DNA of 64,000 bases, taken from NCBI GenBank assembly GCA_025210475.1, contig JAOARW010000065.1, positions 86,888-150,887 on the forward strand, in the 5' to 3' direction. Positions 25,403-34,091 of the stretch are shown piece by piece. How positions within the stretch are numbered: position 1 is the first letter of the stretch; each line of letters starts with the position of its first letter. The position numbers were made by a program, and so were the translations under genes. Origin of the DNA: Carboxylicivirga sp. (GTDB lineage Bacteria; Bacteroidota; Bacteroidia; Bacteroidales; Marinilabiliaceae). A model generated the notes under the pieces. That model made no database searches. It saw only the letters and a list, made by a program, of their open reading frames with translations, and was not told the DNA's origin.

Positions 25403-27037
25403 ATGGTAATAAAAGGTAATATAGTTGATGTAGTTTCTAAACAAATATTTCCAGGTGAAATTCATATCAACAAAAGTAGAATTGAAAAAATTAAAAAAGT
25501 TGAAGGTGAATTCGATAAATTCATTCTTCCTGGATTAATAGATAGTCATGTTCATGTAGAAAGTAGTATGTTAGTTCCATCAAGATTTGCTGAGTTGGTT
25601 GTTCCACGTGGAACGGTAGCAGTGGTTTCTGATCCACATGAAATTGCAAATGTAATGGGAGTGAAGGGGGTTGAGTATATGATTGATGACGCAGCCAAAG
25701 TACCATTAAAGTGTTTTTTTGGAGTGCCTTCGTGTGTGCCGGCAACTAATTTTGAAACATCGGGACATGTTATTGCTAAGGATGAAGTTGAATATTTATT
25801 AAAGCAAGGCGCTCCTTTTTTAGCGGAAATGATGAATTTTCCAGGTGTAATTAATGGTGAAAAAGGGGTTGTTGAAAAATTAGAACTGGCAAAAAAATAC
25901 AATGTTCCAATTGATGGTCATGCTCCGGGTGTAAAAGGAGGTGATATTATAAAGTATGCAGAAGGTGGAATTACAACAGATCACGAGTCTTTTTCAGTTG
26001 AAGAAGCAGTGGAGAAAATCAAAGTTGGCATCAAAACTCAAATTCGAGAGGGAAGTGCTGCAAGGAATTTTGAAGCATTACACACACTTATTCGAGAAGA
26101 ACCAACTAATACAATGTTGTGTACGGATGACAGTCACCCGGATTTAATCATTGAAAAAGGACATATTGATCGTCTGATTCGACTTGGGTTATCAAAAGGA
26201 TATACCATTTTTGAGTTGTTTCAGGTAGCAGTTGTCAACCCAATTCAGCACTATAATTTGCCGGTTGGTCTACTAAAAGAAGGAGATCAGGCTGATTTTA
26301 TTGTAGTTGATAATCTCGAAAAATTCAATATTCTGAGTACATATATTGATGGTAAAAAAGTAGGAGAGCATGATTTAGCACTTTTTGAAATGCCTGTTAC
26401 ACGGGCTATTAATAATTTTTCTTGTTCAAGCATTACTTTAAATGATCTTCATATAATAGCACCAAATGATAATCCTAGCATAAAAACCATTGTTTCTGAA
26501 GATGGAGAATTGTTAACCGGTGAGTATATTTGGAATTATTCATGTAAAAAAGGTGAGAAAATTCATCATGAAAACTCCGATGATATTTCCAAAATTGTAG
26601 TAGTTAATCGCTATAAAGACACAAAACCTGTGGTTGGTTACATTAAAAATTTCGGATTAAAACAAGGTGCATTGGCTAGTTCTGTTGCTCACGATAGTCA
26701 TAATGTGGTAGCAATTGGTAAAAATGATGAAGATTTATTATTAGCAATTAATGGAATAATCGAGGAAAAAGGAGGGATAATTGCAGTTAATAATGGAGAA
26801 AAGAGGCTCTTAAATTTACCTGTTGCGGGGCTAATGACAACCGAAAATGGAAGAATTGTTGCCGAAAAATACGCTCAAATTAACGACTTCGTAAGTGAAA
26901 TGGGGTGCAAAATGAAGGCTCCTTTTATGACTCTTGCCTTTATGTCATTGCTTGTTATTCCATCTTTGAAGATCGGGGATAAAGGTTTATTTGATGTTAA
27001 TACATTTAGTTTTACTAGTTTATTTGTGAATGAATAG
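25403..27037 (+). CDS. ade: Adenine deaminase
   Basis: A 544-residue amidohydrolase that turns adenine into hypoxanthine and ammonia in purine salvage. Metal-binding motifs are DSHVHVESSM, SDPHEIANVMG, DGHAPGVKG, TTDHES and CTDDSHPD. The C-terminal half has the small domain with GYIKNFGLKQGALASSVAHDSHNVVAIG. It starts 21 bases after mnmG, next to a parS-like site, and overlaps uvrC by eight bases. Confidence 0.94.
   Translation: MVIKGNIVDVVSKQIFPGEIHINKSRIEKIKKVEGEFDKFILPGLIDSHVHVESSMLVPSRFAELVVPRGTVAVVSDPHEIANVMGVKGVEYMIDDAAKVPLKCFFGVPSCVPATNFETSGHVIAKDEVEYLLKQGAPFLAEMMNFPGVINGEKGVVEKLELAKKYNVPIDGHAPGVKGGDIIKYAEGGITTDHESFSVEEAVEKIKVGIKTQIREGSAARNFEALHTLIREEPTNTMLCTDDSHPDLIIEKGHIDRLIRLGLSKGYTIFELFQVAVVNPIQHYNLPVGLLKEGDQADFIVVDNLEKFNILSTYIDGKKVGEHDLALFEMPVTRAINNFSCSSITLNDLHIIAPNDNPSIKTIVSEDGELLTGEYIWNYSCKKGEKIHHENSDDISKIVVVNRYKDTKPVVGYIKNFGLKQGALASSVAHDSHNVVAIGKNDEDLLLAINGIIEEKGGIIAVNNGEKRLLNLPVAGLMTTENGRIVAEKYAQINDFVSEMGCKMKAPFMTLAFMSLLVIPSLKIGDKGLFDVNTFSFTSLFVNE
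25601..25614. promoter_or_regulatory. parS: parS-like palindrome inside the adenine deaminase gene
   Basis: GTTCCACGTGGAAC is a perfect 14-bp palindrome and a known symmetric variant of the ParB target. It lies in codons for VVPRGT and is 219 bases from the site at 25382. Confidence 0.65.
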
Positions 27038-28853
27038 CAGCAAAATAGAACAGGAAAATCGAATAAAACTACTAGTTCAGGCTTTACCATCTTCGCCGGG
27101 CGTCTATCAATACTTTAGCGAAGATGGTAAAATCATATATATAGGTAAGGCTAAAAACCTGAAAAAAAGGGTAGCTTCATATTTTAGTAAGCAACATGAT
27201 GATGGTAAAACACGAATTTTAGTTCGTAAAATTTATGATATAAAACACATTGTTGTTGATACAGAAGAGGATGCTTTACTGCTCGAAAATAACTTAATAA
27301 AGAAGTATCAACCTCGCTATAATATTCTGCTAAAGGACGATAAATCTTTCCCTTACATTGTAATAAAAAACGAGCCATTTCCGCGTGTTTTTCAAACTAG
27401 AAATTTTGTCAGAGACGGAAGTATATATTTTGGTCCCTATACTTCGGTAGGGATGGTGCGTACTTTAATTGAGCTATTTAGGCAAATTTATCCCATTCGA
27501 ACCTGTAAGCATAAGTTAAATGATGAGAATATTAAGGATGGAAAATTTCGTGAATGCCTTGAATTTCACATTGGAAAATGTAAAGCGCCATGTATAGGTA
27601 AGTACGAAGAAGAGGTATATCGGGCAAATATTGATGCGATAAAAGAGATTTTAAATGGTAATATTTCGTCGGTTTTAAAGTATATGCATGGTGTAATGAT
27701 GCAATTTTCCGATGATTTAGAGTTTGAAAAAGCAGGTGAAATTAAAGCTAAAATTGATCTTTTAAAGGGATATCAAAGCAAATCAACAGTTGTAAATCCT
27801 AAAATTACTAATGTTGATGTGTTTAGTATTATCGAAGATGAGAAGGCTGGATACGTTAATTTTATTCGTGTTGTGAATGGAGCGATCATTCAATCACACA
27901 CTATGGAGTTTAAAAAGAAGCTAAATGAGAGTTCTCAGGAGATTTTATTACTTGCAATTTCTGAAATTCAGAACCGACTTAAGTTACTTGCGCGCGAAGT
28001 TTTAGTGCCTTTGAAACTTGATATTGACTTTGAAAGAACTAATTTGGTTGTTCCTAAAATAGGGGATAAGAGGAAGTTAATGGATTTATCGGAACGAAAT
28101 GTTAAGTATTATCGACTGGATAAATTGAAGCAACAATCGCTTCATAAAAAAGAACCAAGAGAAGAACGATTGCTTAAAGTTATGCAATCCGATCTTCGAT
28201 TAAAAGTGTTACCAAGACATATTGAATGTTTCGACAACTCAAATATTCAGGGAACAAATCCTGTTGCTGCTTGTGTGGTTTTCCGAAATGCTAAGCCCTT
28301 TAAAAAGGATTATCGACATTTTAATATCAAAACAGTAGAAGGGCCGAATGATTTTGCATCGATGGAAGAAGTTGTTTATCGACGTTATAAGCGATTAAAA
28401 GATGAAGGACAAGGCTTACCTCAGTTAGTTGTTATTGATGGTGGAAAAGGGCAATTAGGAGCGGCTGTGAAAATATTAAGAGATCTTGAATTAACTGACC
28501 AGATATCTGTTATTGGAATTGCGAAGCGTTTGGAAGAAATTTTCTATCCTGGAGATCCGGTTCCATTATACCTGGATAAAAATTCGGAGACGCTAAAAAT
28601 TATTCAGCATTTAAGAAATGAAGCCCACCGATTTGGTATTACCTTTCATCGTCAGAAACGATCCATTAATTTTATCAATTCTGAGCTAAACAATATTCCT
28701 GGTGTGGGAGATAAAACAATTGAACAATTATACAGGAATTTTAAATCATTTAACAAAATAAAAGAAGCTACAATTCAAAATTTAGTGTCTGTTGTAGGGA
28801 AGGATAAGGCTAAACGAATATATTCATATTTTAATTCAGGTAAAGAAGTTTAA
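27030..28853 (+). CDS. uvrC: Excinuclease ABC subunit C
   Basis: A 607-residue nuclease that makes both incisions in nucleotide excision repair. It has the GIY-YIG domain (PGVYQYFSEDGKIIYIGKAK from residue 22), the Cys-rich CLEFHIGKCKAPC, a UVR domain near 205, the RNase H-like domain (ECFDNSNIQGTNPVAACVVF, VVIDGGKGQLGAA) and C-terminal helix-hairpin-helix motifs (NIPGVGDKT). Length is normal. The start overlaps ade. Confidence 0.97.
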   Translation: MNSSKIEQENRIKLLVQALPSSPGVYQYFSEDGKIIYIGKAKNLKKRVASYFSKQHDDGKTRILVRKIYDIKHIVVDTEEDALLLENNLIKKYQPRYNILLKDDKSFPYIVIKNEPFPRVFQTRNFVRDGSIYFGPYTSVGMVRTLIELFRQIYPIRTCKHKLNDENIKDGKFRECLEFHIGKCKAPCIGKYEEEVYRANIDAIKEILNGNISSVLKYMHGVMMQFSDDLEFEKAGEIKAKIDLLKGYQSKSTVVNPKITNVDVFSIIEDEKAGYVNFIRVVNGAIIQSHTMEFKKKLNESSQEILLLAISEIQNRLKLLAREVLVPLKLDIDFERTNLVVPKIGDKRKLMDLSERNVKYYRLDKLKQQSLHKKEPREERLLKVMQSDLRLKVLPRHIECFDNSNIQGTNPVAACVVFRNAKPFKKDYRHFNIKTVEGPNDFASMEEVVYRRYKRLKDEGQGLPQLVVIDGGKGQLGAAVKILRDLELTDQISVIGIAKRLEEIFYPGDPVPLYLDKNSETLKIIQHLRNEAHRFGITFHRQKRSINFINSELNNIPGVGDKTIEQLYRNFKSFNKIKEATIQNLVSVVGKDKAKRIYSYFNSGKEV

Positions 28854-28909
28854 GTGTCACATATATAGAGTTATAGGATTGTTATCGATGATATGTAAAA
28901 TGAGGAAGA

Positions 28910-29896
28910 TTAGCTAAAAAAGCCTTTTGTAATCATTTGAATAGCCTCTTCGTTCAAATTTTGAAAATATAGTTTTGATAATATATTATATATTAATATG
29001 TAGTTATGTTGCTTCCCAATCACCACTTCTATGATTTTATTAATGGAAGTTTTTAAAGATTGATCTGAGCAACGAATTTTACATTCGCTAATGATTCCCT
29101 TTTCAATGCGTATTGAAGATTTAATATGGATGTCATTTTTTAGCTTATAGCGACGGTTTAATTCAAAGTTGGGGCTATAGCCATAGTTCCATTCCCAATT
29201 AATATATTTATCCTTTAAAATGGTCTCTATTTGGCTAATTTCAGCAGCTTCTAGTTTGTATGCACTTGCTGTGTTGTAGAAGGAGAGTAGGAAATCGAAA
29301 ATATACTTGACAAAAGCGTTGTAAGAAATTGGTTCTTTGAGTTGCTTGGATATGTTGGTAACTTCACTGCGTACCGATTTAACTGCTTTATCTTTAATTG
29401 CTAATGGGTTGTTTTTTAAGGCTTGGTTTAAAACTACTAAATCGGATTTAAAGAGCAGTGTTCCATGGTGCATCACTCGACTTTTGTAAACATGAGAGGC
29501 ATTACCTGATACTTTTTTACCATTGATCTGAATATCATGACGCTTACCGAAAGTTGCATCGATTCCTAATTCTTTTAAAGCTAATAATATAGGTTCAGAG
29601 TATTTTGCAAAATTCACTAATTCACCTTTTTTACCCGATTGAATAAAGCAAAAGTTTAAGTTATATAAGTCATGGTAAACAGTTCCACCTCCCGATAAGC
29701 GACGGTAAACAGGTATGTTATTTTGGTTGATGTAATCATAATTGATTTCAGCCAGTGTATTTTGGTGTTTACCTACAATTATCGATGGAGAATTGGTATA
29801 AAGAAAAAATACATCTTCGTTGGTGTGTCGAAGTAAATACTCTTCGGTTGCCAGGTTAAACGAAGGTTCGTTCGTAGTGCTTATAATTCCTTTCAT
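28910..29896 (-). CDS. lplA: Lipoate-protein ligase A
   Basis: A 328-residue enzyme that attaches free lipoate to 2-oxoacid dehydrogenases and GcvH. Signatures are PSIIVGKHQNTLAEIN, RRLSGGGTVYHDLYNLNFCFI, the ligase Lys region GKKVSGNASHVYKSRVMHHGTLLF and a C-terminal accessory domain. It is convergent with uvrC. Confidence 0.92.
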   Translation of the reverse strand: MKGIISTTNEPSFNLATEEYLLRHTNEDVFFLYTNSPSIIVGKHQNTLAEINYDYINQNNIPVYRRLSGGGTVYHDLYNLNFCFIQSGKKGELVNFAKYSEPILLALKELGIDATFGKRHDIQINGKKVSGNASHVYKSRVMHHGTLLFKSDLVVLNQALKNNPLAIKDKAVKSVRSEVTNISKQLKEPISYNAFVKYIFDFLLSFYNTASAYKLEAAEISQIETILKDKYINWEWNYGYSPNFELNRRYKLKNDIHIKSSIRIEKGIISECKIRCSDQSLKTSINKIIEVVIGKQHNYILIYNILSKLYFQNLNEEAIQMITKGFFS

Positions 29897-30098
29897 ATCT
29901 TTTATTTACACAGCTTTTTTTAACATACTTATTTAGGTTGTTACCTTCACTTTATTTGTTCATAAAGTTTAATCTAAACCATATTTAGCTGATTTTGTTT
30001 ATTTTTGTGATCAAAACCGACCAAATGGTCTAGTGAATTCGCTTGCTTATTAACTATCGAAAGATAAATTGTATTTTCGGTAAGTAAAAAAATTGTTT

Positions 30099-30551
30099 AT
30101 GCGATTAGTGATTCAAAGGGTAAGTGAGGCTTCTGTTTCAATTAATCAGAAAGTTAAATCCGCTATTAATAAGGGGCTGATGATACTGGTAGGGATTGAA
30201 GCTGAGGACAATTCGGAAGATATTGAATGGTTGGTTAAAAAGACTTGTAATCTTCGTATTTTCGATGATGAAAATGGGGTGATGAATAAATCGGTTATGG
30301 ACCTTAAAGGAGAGTTTTTGGTAATTAGTCAGTTTACTCTACATGCCAGAACCAAAAAAGGTAATCGACCCTCGTATGTAAACGCCGCCGGGCCTGATTT
30401 GGCCATTCCTCTTTACAGGGATTTTGTAAAACGATTGCAGCAGGAAAGTGGTTTAAATGTAGGAACCGGTGAGTTTGGTGCCAATATGCAGGTACATTTA
30501 ATTAATGATGGACCTGTGACAATTTTAATTGATTCTAAAAGAAGAGAATAA
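30099..30551 (+). CDS. dtd: D-aminoacyl-tRNA deacylase
   Basis: A 150-residue proofreading enzyme that removes D-amino acids and glycine from mischarged tRNA. The two active-site motifs are SQFTLHART and the Gly-cisPro segment NDGPVT. The N-terminus MRLVIQRVSEASV fixes the start at ATG 30099; an in-frame TTG six bases upstream is not needed. Its stop overlaps the next ATG by one base. Confidence 0.95.
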   Translation: MRLVIQRVSEASVSINQKVKSAINKGLMILVGIEAEDNSEDIEWLVKKTCNLRIFDDENGVMNKSVMDLKGEFLVISQFTLHARTKKGNRPSYVNAAGPDLAIPLYRDFVKRLQQESGLNVGTGEFGANMQVHLINDGPVTILIDSKRRE

Positions 30552-30877
30552 TGAAATTATCGGAAGCACAGGAACAAGTTGATAAGTGGATTAAAACTTA
30601 TGGTGTAAGGTACTTCAGTGAGCTGACTAATTTGGCAATTTTAACTGAAGAAGTTGGTGAACTGGCCAGAATAATGGCCCGTACCTATGGCGATCAATCG
30701 TTTAAAAAGAAGGATCTCGAAGCTAATCTTGGTGATGAAATGGCGGATGTGTTATGGGTATTGATTTGCTTGGCCAATCAAACAGGAATTGATCTGGAGG
30801 AAGCTTTTCGTAAAAATATGGAGAAGAAGACCCAACGTGATCATTCACGACATTTAAATAATGAAAAATTAAAATGA
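30551..30877 (+). CDS. MazG-like nucleotide pyrophosphohydrolase
   Basis: A 108-residue all-alpha NTP pyrophosphatase. It has the metal-binding EEVGELAR motif near residue 33 and GDEMADVLWVLICLANQTGIDLEEAF, the MazG/RS21-C6 pattern. It probably cleaves modified or surplus dNTPs to monophosphates. It is translationally coupled to dtd. Confidence 0.9.
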   Translation: MKLSEAQEQVDKWIKTYGVRYFSELTNLAILTEEVGELARIMARTYGDQSFKKKDLEANLGDEMADVLWVLICLANQTGIDLEEAFRKNMEKKTQRDHSRHLNNEKLK

Positions 30878-30926
30878 TATATTAATCGCCAGGTTGTCAG
30901 AAACTAATGGCAGTAAGTTTATTATT

Positions 30927-31817
30927 ATGGAAGGATTGATGGATAAGTTTCCTTTTACTATTACAGATGAAGCTATTGCAAAAGGAATTAAATCGGCTCA
31001 AAAAGGGGTAGAAGCCAACAAAGCCGACAAAGAAGTATTAAAATTACTATTTAACTGTATTGATCTAACATCTTTGTATACTGAAGATTCAGCTGATAGT
31101 ATCCGCGATTTTGTTGAGAAGGTAAACGAACTTCCTGAGCACTTTAATTTTGTTCCTCAGGTGGCAGCTATGTGTGTATACCCTGTTTTTGCACCTGTGT
31201 TAAAAAGTGGTCTTAAAGATCAGAATATTGGACGCGCTGTTGTTTCGGCAGGTTTTCCATCGTCGCAAACATTTTTAGACGTTAAAAAGCTTGAAACACA
31301 ACGAGCGGTTGATTTTGGTGCTACAGAAATTGACATAGTAATGTCAGTTGGTGAGTTTTTAGAGGGTAATTACGAGTTTGTGGGGGAAGAAATTCATGCC
31401 ATTAAAGGTGTAATGGGAGAGGCCCATTTAAAAGTGATCCTGGAATCGGGAACGCTTGAGAAGATGGAGGATATATGGACGGCCAGTATGATTTCAATGG
31501 CTAATGGAGCTGATTTTATTAAAACTTCCACCGGTAAACAGCAACCTGCGGCTACCTTTGAGGCGGCTTTTGTGATGCTGACTGCGATCAAGAAGTATTA
31601 TGATGAAACAGGTGTTAAGATTGGATTTAAGCCAGCTGGAGGCATTTCTACAGCCGAAGATGCTTTGGTGTATTATAACCTGGTAAAAAATATTTGTGGC
31701 GACGAATGGTTGAATAATAAACTGTTCAGAATAGGAGCGAGCCGTTTGGCAAATAACTTATTGACAGATGTTGCGGAGTTGGAAAATGGTTATCGTAAAG
31801 AGATTAAATATTTTTAA
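30927..31817 (+). CDS. deoC: Deoxyribose-phosphate aldolase
   Basis: A class I aldolase splitting deoxyribose 5-phosphate into glyceraldehyde 3-phosphate and acetaldehyde. ATG 30927 gives 296 residues; an in-frame TTG at 30894 is less likely. Motifs are DLTSLYTEDS, VVSAGFPSSQT, FGATEIDIVMSVG, KVILESGTL, the Schiff-base Lys in DFIKTSTGK and GFKPAGGI. It closes the dtd-MazG-deoC group, which ends at a strong terminator. Confidence 0.94.
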   Translation: MEGLMDKFPFTITDEAIAKGIKSAQKGVEANKADKEVLKLLFNCIDLTSLYTEDSADSIRDFVEKVNELPEHFNFVPQVAAMCVYPVFAPVLKSGLKDQNIGRAVVSAGFPSSQTFLDVKKLETQRAVDFGATEIDIVMSVGEFLEGNYEFVGEEIHAIKGVMGEAHLKVILESGTLEKMEDIWTASMISMANGADFIKTSTGKQQPAATFEAAFVMLTAIKKYYDETGVKIGFKPAGGISTAEDALVYYNLVKNICGDEWLNNKLFRIGASRLANNLLTDVAELENGYRKEIKYF

Positions 31818-31881
31818 ATCAATCAGATATCGGTTGTATAAGTAATTTACATTTTAGGTCTGAATAACCTATATATCTAAT

Positions 31882-31922
31882 AAAACAAAGGGTTGCAATT
31901 ATTTGCAACCCTTTGTTTTTAC
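31882..31922. terminator. Bidirectional terminator between deoC and polyprenyl synthase
   Basis: A 17-bp stem (31882-31898 with 31903-31919) has a four-base loop, with A-rich left and T-rich right ends. It serves both convergent genes. Confidence 0.9.
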
Positions 31923-31937
31923 GTTAGTATTGTGGTA

Positions 31938-32912
31938 TTATTTCTTTCTCTTTAATGTGTAATCGACCATTGTAAGTAACGCTGTTTTAGTCTCAGAGTC
32001 TTCGTAACCTCCAATGTTATCCTTGGCTTTCTGAGCAAATAATTCCATTTGTTCTTTGGCGTACTCAATGCCACCATTGGCCTTAACAAATTCAATAATC
32101 TCTTCTACCTTTTTCTCATTTTTATGGTGTCGTCGTATCAATCTTAATATACGACGTTGCTCTTTTTTGTTAGCTTGATTAAGAGCGTATATCAGCGGTA
32201 GGGTAAGTTTCTTTTCCTTAATGTCGTTACCCGTTGGCTTACCGATTAAGCCCGTTTTTTCGTAATCAAATAAATCATCACGTATCTGAAAAGCAATACC
32301 CAGGTTTTCTCCAAATTCGGCCATGTTATTTAGCTTATCGCCATTGGTTCCTACCGATAAGGCACCAGCTTTGGTACAGGCGGCAATCAAAGTAGCAGTT
32401 TTTTTCCGTATGATTTGGTAATAAACTTCCTCTGTAATGTCTAATTTACGCGATTTTTCAATCTGCAAGAGCTCGCCTTCGGCCATTTCACTAACTGCAT
32501 TCGATACGACTTTCAAAACATCAATTTGTCCCGTATCCAACGACAGACTCAATCCTTTCGATAAAAAGAAGTCGCCAACCAATACCGCAACTTTAGATTT
32601 CCATAAGGCATTGATACTGAAGAATCCACGTCTCTGGTAGGTTTCGTCTACCACGTCATCGTGAATTAATGTAGCGGTGTGCAGCAACTCAATTAATGCT
32701 GCTGAGATGTAACTGGCTTCACTGATTTCGCCATTTAATTTGGCCGAAAGAAAGACCAGCATCGGGCGCATTTGTTTCCCTTTACGTCGGAGTACATAAT
32801 TGGTAATTATATCAAGTAACGGAATCTTCGATTTAAGCTGTTCCTTAAAGTAGGGTTCAAATTCTTTCATCTCCTTCTCTATAGGAGCTTTAATAAGTGC
32901 AGTATCTGACAT
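31938..32912 (-). CDS. Polyprenyl diphosphate synthase (octaprenyl/heptaprenyl type)
   Basis: A 324-residue trans-prenyltransferase with the first Asp-rich motif LIHDDVVDE, the second RDDLFDYE, and GKPTGNDIKEKKLTLPL. It makes the long isoprenoid side chain, probably for menaquinone. Exact chain length cannot be read from sequence. Monocistronic by appearance. Confidence 0.92.
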   Translation of the reverse strand: MSDTALIKAPIEKEMKEFEPYFKEQLKSKIPLLDIITNYVLRRKGKQMRPMLVFLSAKLNGEISEASYISAALIELLHTATLIHDDVVDETYQRRGFFSINALWKSKVAVLVGDFFLSKGLSLSLDTGQIDVLKVVSNAVSEMAEGELLQIEKSRKLDITEEVYYQIIRKKTATLIAACTKAGALSVGTNGDKLNNMAEFGENLGIAFQIRDDLFDYEKTGLIGKPTGNDIKEKKLTLPLIYALNQANKKEQRRILRLIRRHHKNEKKVEEIIEFVKANGGIEYAKEQMELFAQKAKDNIGGYEDSETKTALLTMVDYTLKRKK

Positions 32913-32998
32913 ATAGTTTTCTATTCAATGCGCAACTTTCACAAAAATAATGGAAAGCGTCAAATTTAACGATTCTAGCCTATTTTTAGTTCATCATA

Positions 32999-33029
32999 TT
33001 GATATAATCTAAATATTTAAATATTTTTG
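32999..33029 (+). promoter_or_regulatory. Candidate Bacteroidota promoter for the ArsR-type gene
   Basis: TTG (32999-33001), 20 bases, TATTTTTG (33022-33029) fits the -33/-7 consensus. A second -7-like TATATTTG lies at 33063-33070 without a partner. The leader would be about 70 bases. Confidence 0.45.
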
Positions 33030-33104
33030 CACATTCGTAACGATAATATAGCAAGATAGTTATATATTTGCATTTGTAAGTATTTTAAAAATCACCCTTT
33101 AAAG

Positions 33105-33407
33105 ATGAAGATAAAAGATTTAGATACGGAGATGTTGGATAGGGCAGCCGGAATGCTTAAGGCCATTGCTCACCCAATGCGCATTGCCATTTTAAGTCAT
33201 TTGGAAGATGGTAATAAGTTAACAGTAACCGAAATTCATAAGTTACTGGATATTGAGCAATCAACTACTTCTCATCACTTGGGAATATTGAAAGACAAAG
33301 GAGTGCTGGCAAGTGAGCGTCAAGGAAAAAATACATTTTATTATCTCAAACACAATAGTTTACGAAATATTGTGGATTGTGTAAGTAAATGTACAATTGT
33401 TAAGTAA
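33105..33407 (+). CDS. ArsR/SmtB family winged-helix regulator
   Basis: A 100-residue regulator: helix pattern MLKAIAHPMRIAILSHLEDG, recognition helix IEQSTTSHHLGILKDKGVLASERQGKNTFYYL. No CxC metal-binding box is seen in the ArsR helix position; Cys residues occur only near the C-terminus (CVSKC), so metal sensing is uncertain. A hairpin terminator follows at once, so it is probably transcribed alone. Confidence 0.88.
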   Translation: MKIKDLDTEMLDRAAGMLKAIAHPMRIAILSHLEDGNKLTVTEIHKLLDIEQSTTSHHLGILKDKGVLASERQGKNTFYYLKHNSLRNIVDCVSKCTIVK

Positions 33408-33427
33408 AAAATTAGAAGTTGAGATAT

Positions 33428-33457
33428 AAAGGCTGATAAATTCAGTCTTTTTTATTT
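33428..33457 (+). terminator. Terminator after the ArsR-type gene
   Basis: A 9-bp stem AAAGGCTGA/TCAGTCTTT (33428-33436 with 33442-33450, one G-U pair) is followed by a T-rich tail. It ends just before the start of the queD-like gene. Confidence 0.7.
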
Positions 33458-33464
33458 TGTGGAG

Positions 33465-33914
33465 ATGGCAAAAATACGATTAACGAAAGAATTTCGCTTT
33501 GAAATGGCTCATGCCCTTTGGAATTACGATGGGCTTTGCAAAAACCTTCATGGGCATTCATATATTTTAAATGTTACGGTAATTGGCGATCCGATTGAGG
33601 ATGAGAGTAATCCGAAGTTAGGTATGGTTATGGATTTTGGTGATCTGAAAAAGATTGTCAACGAGGAGATTATAGATCAACTCGATCATGCGGTGGTATT
33701 AAGTAAAAATGCTCCAACAGAACAATTGCTGGCCCTGCCTCAAATGGGCGAGCGCCACGAAATAGTCGATTATCAGCCAACTTGTGAGAATATGTTGGTC
33801 GATTTCGCCGAACGGATAAAGAAACGACTGCCGGCCAATATTGAATTGTTTAGCTTAAAATTGAACGAAACAGCCACCAGCTATGCCGAATGGTATGCCA
33901 GTGATAATATTTAG
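33465..33914 (+). CDS. queD: 6-pyruvoyltetrahydropterin synthase/QueD family protein
   Basis: A 149-residue enzyme, probably 6-carboxy-tetrahydropterin synthase in queuosine/7-deazaguanine synthesis. Zinc ligands lie in FEMAHALWNY and NLHGHSY, and the catalytic Cys in DGLCKNLHG. The ending LKLNETATSYAEWY is family-typical. ATG 33465 is preferred over an in-frame GTG six bases earlier. Other queuosine genes are not nearby, so a role in folate metabolism cannot be excluded. Confidence 0.85.
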   Translation: MAKIRLTKEFRFEMAHALWNYDGLCKNLHGHSYILNVTVIGDPIEDESNPKLGMVMDFGDLKKIVNEEIIDQLDHAVVLSKNAPTEQLLALPQMGERHEIVDYQPTCENMLVDFAERIKKRLPANIELFSLKLNETATSYAEWYASDNI

Positions 33915-33953
33915 CCCCTAGTCACTAGAAGGTAGGGATTAGCTTTTAGTAAG

Positions 33954-34003
33954 GGATAACATTGTTATTTTAAAATTGAAATAACGATGTTATCCTTTTT
34001 TTC
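33954..34003 (+). terminator. Strong terminator after queD-like gene
   Basis: A 17-bp stem (33954-33970 with 33979-33995, one G-T wobble) is followed by seven T residues. It is embedded in CTAG-rich degenerate sequence at 33915-33950 and 34015-34065. Confidence 0.85.
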
Positions 34004-34091
34004 TTTTTAGCCAAGTTGTAAATAAGCTAGCTTCTATCGACAAGCCTCTAGTAGCTAATTACTATCTTTATCAAAAAAAACACAATAAATC

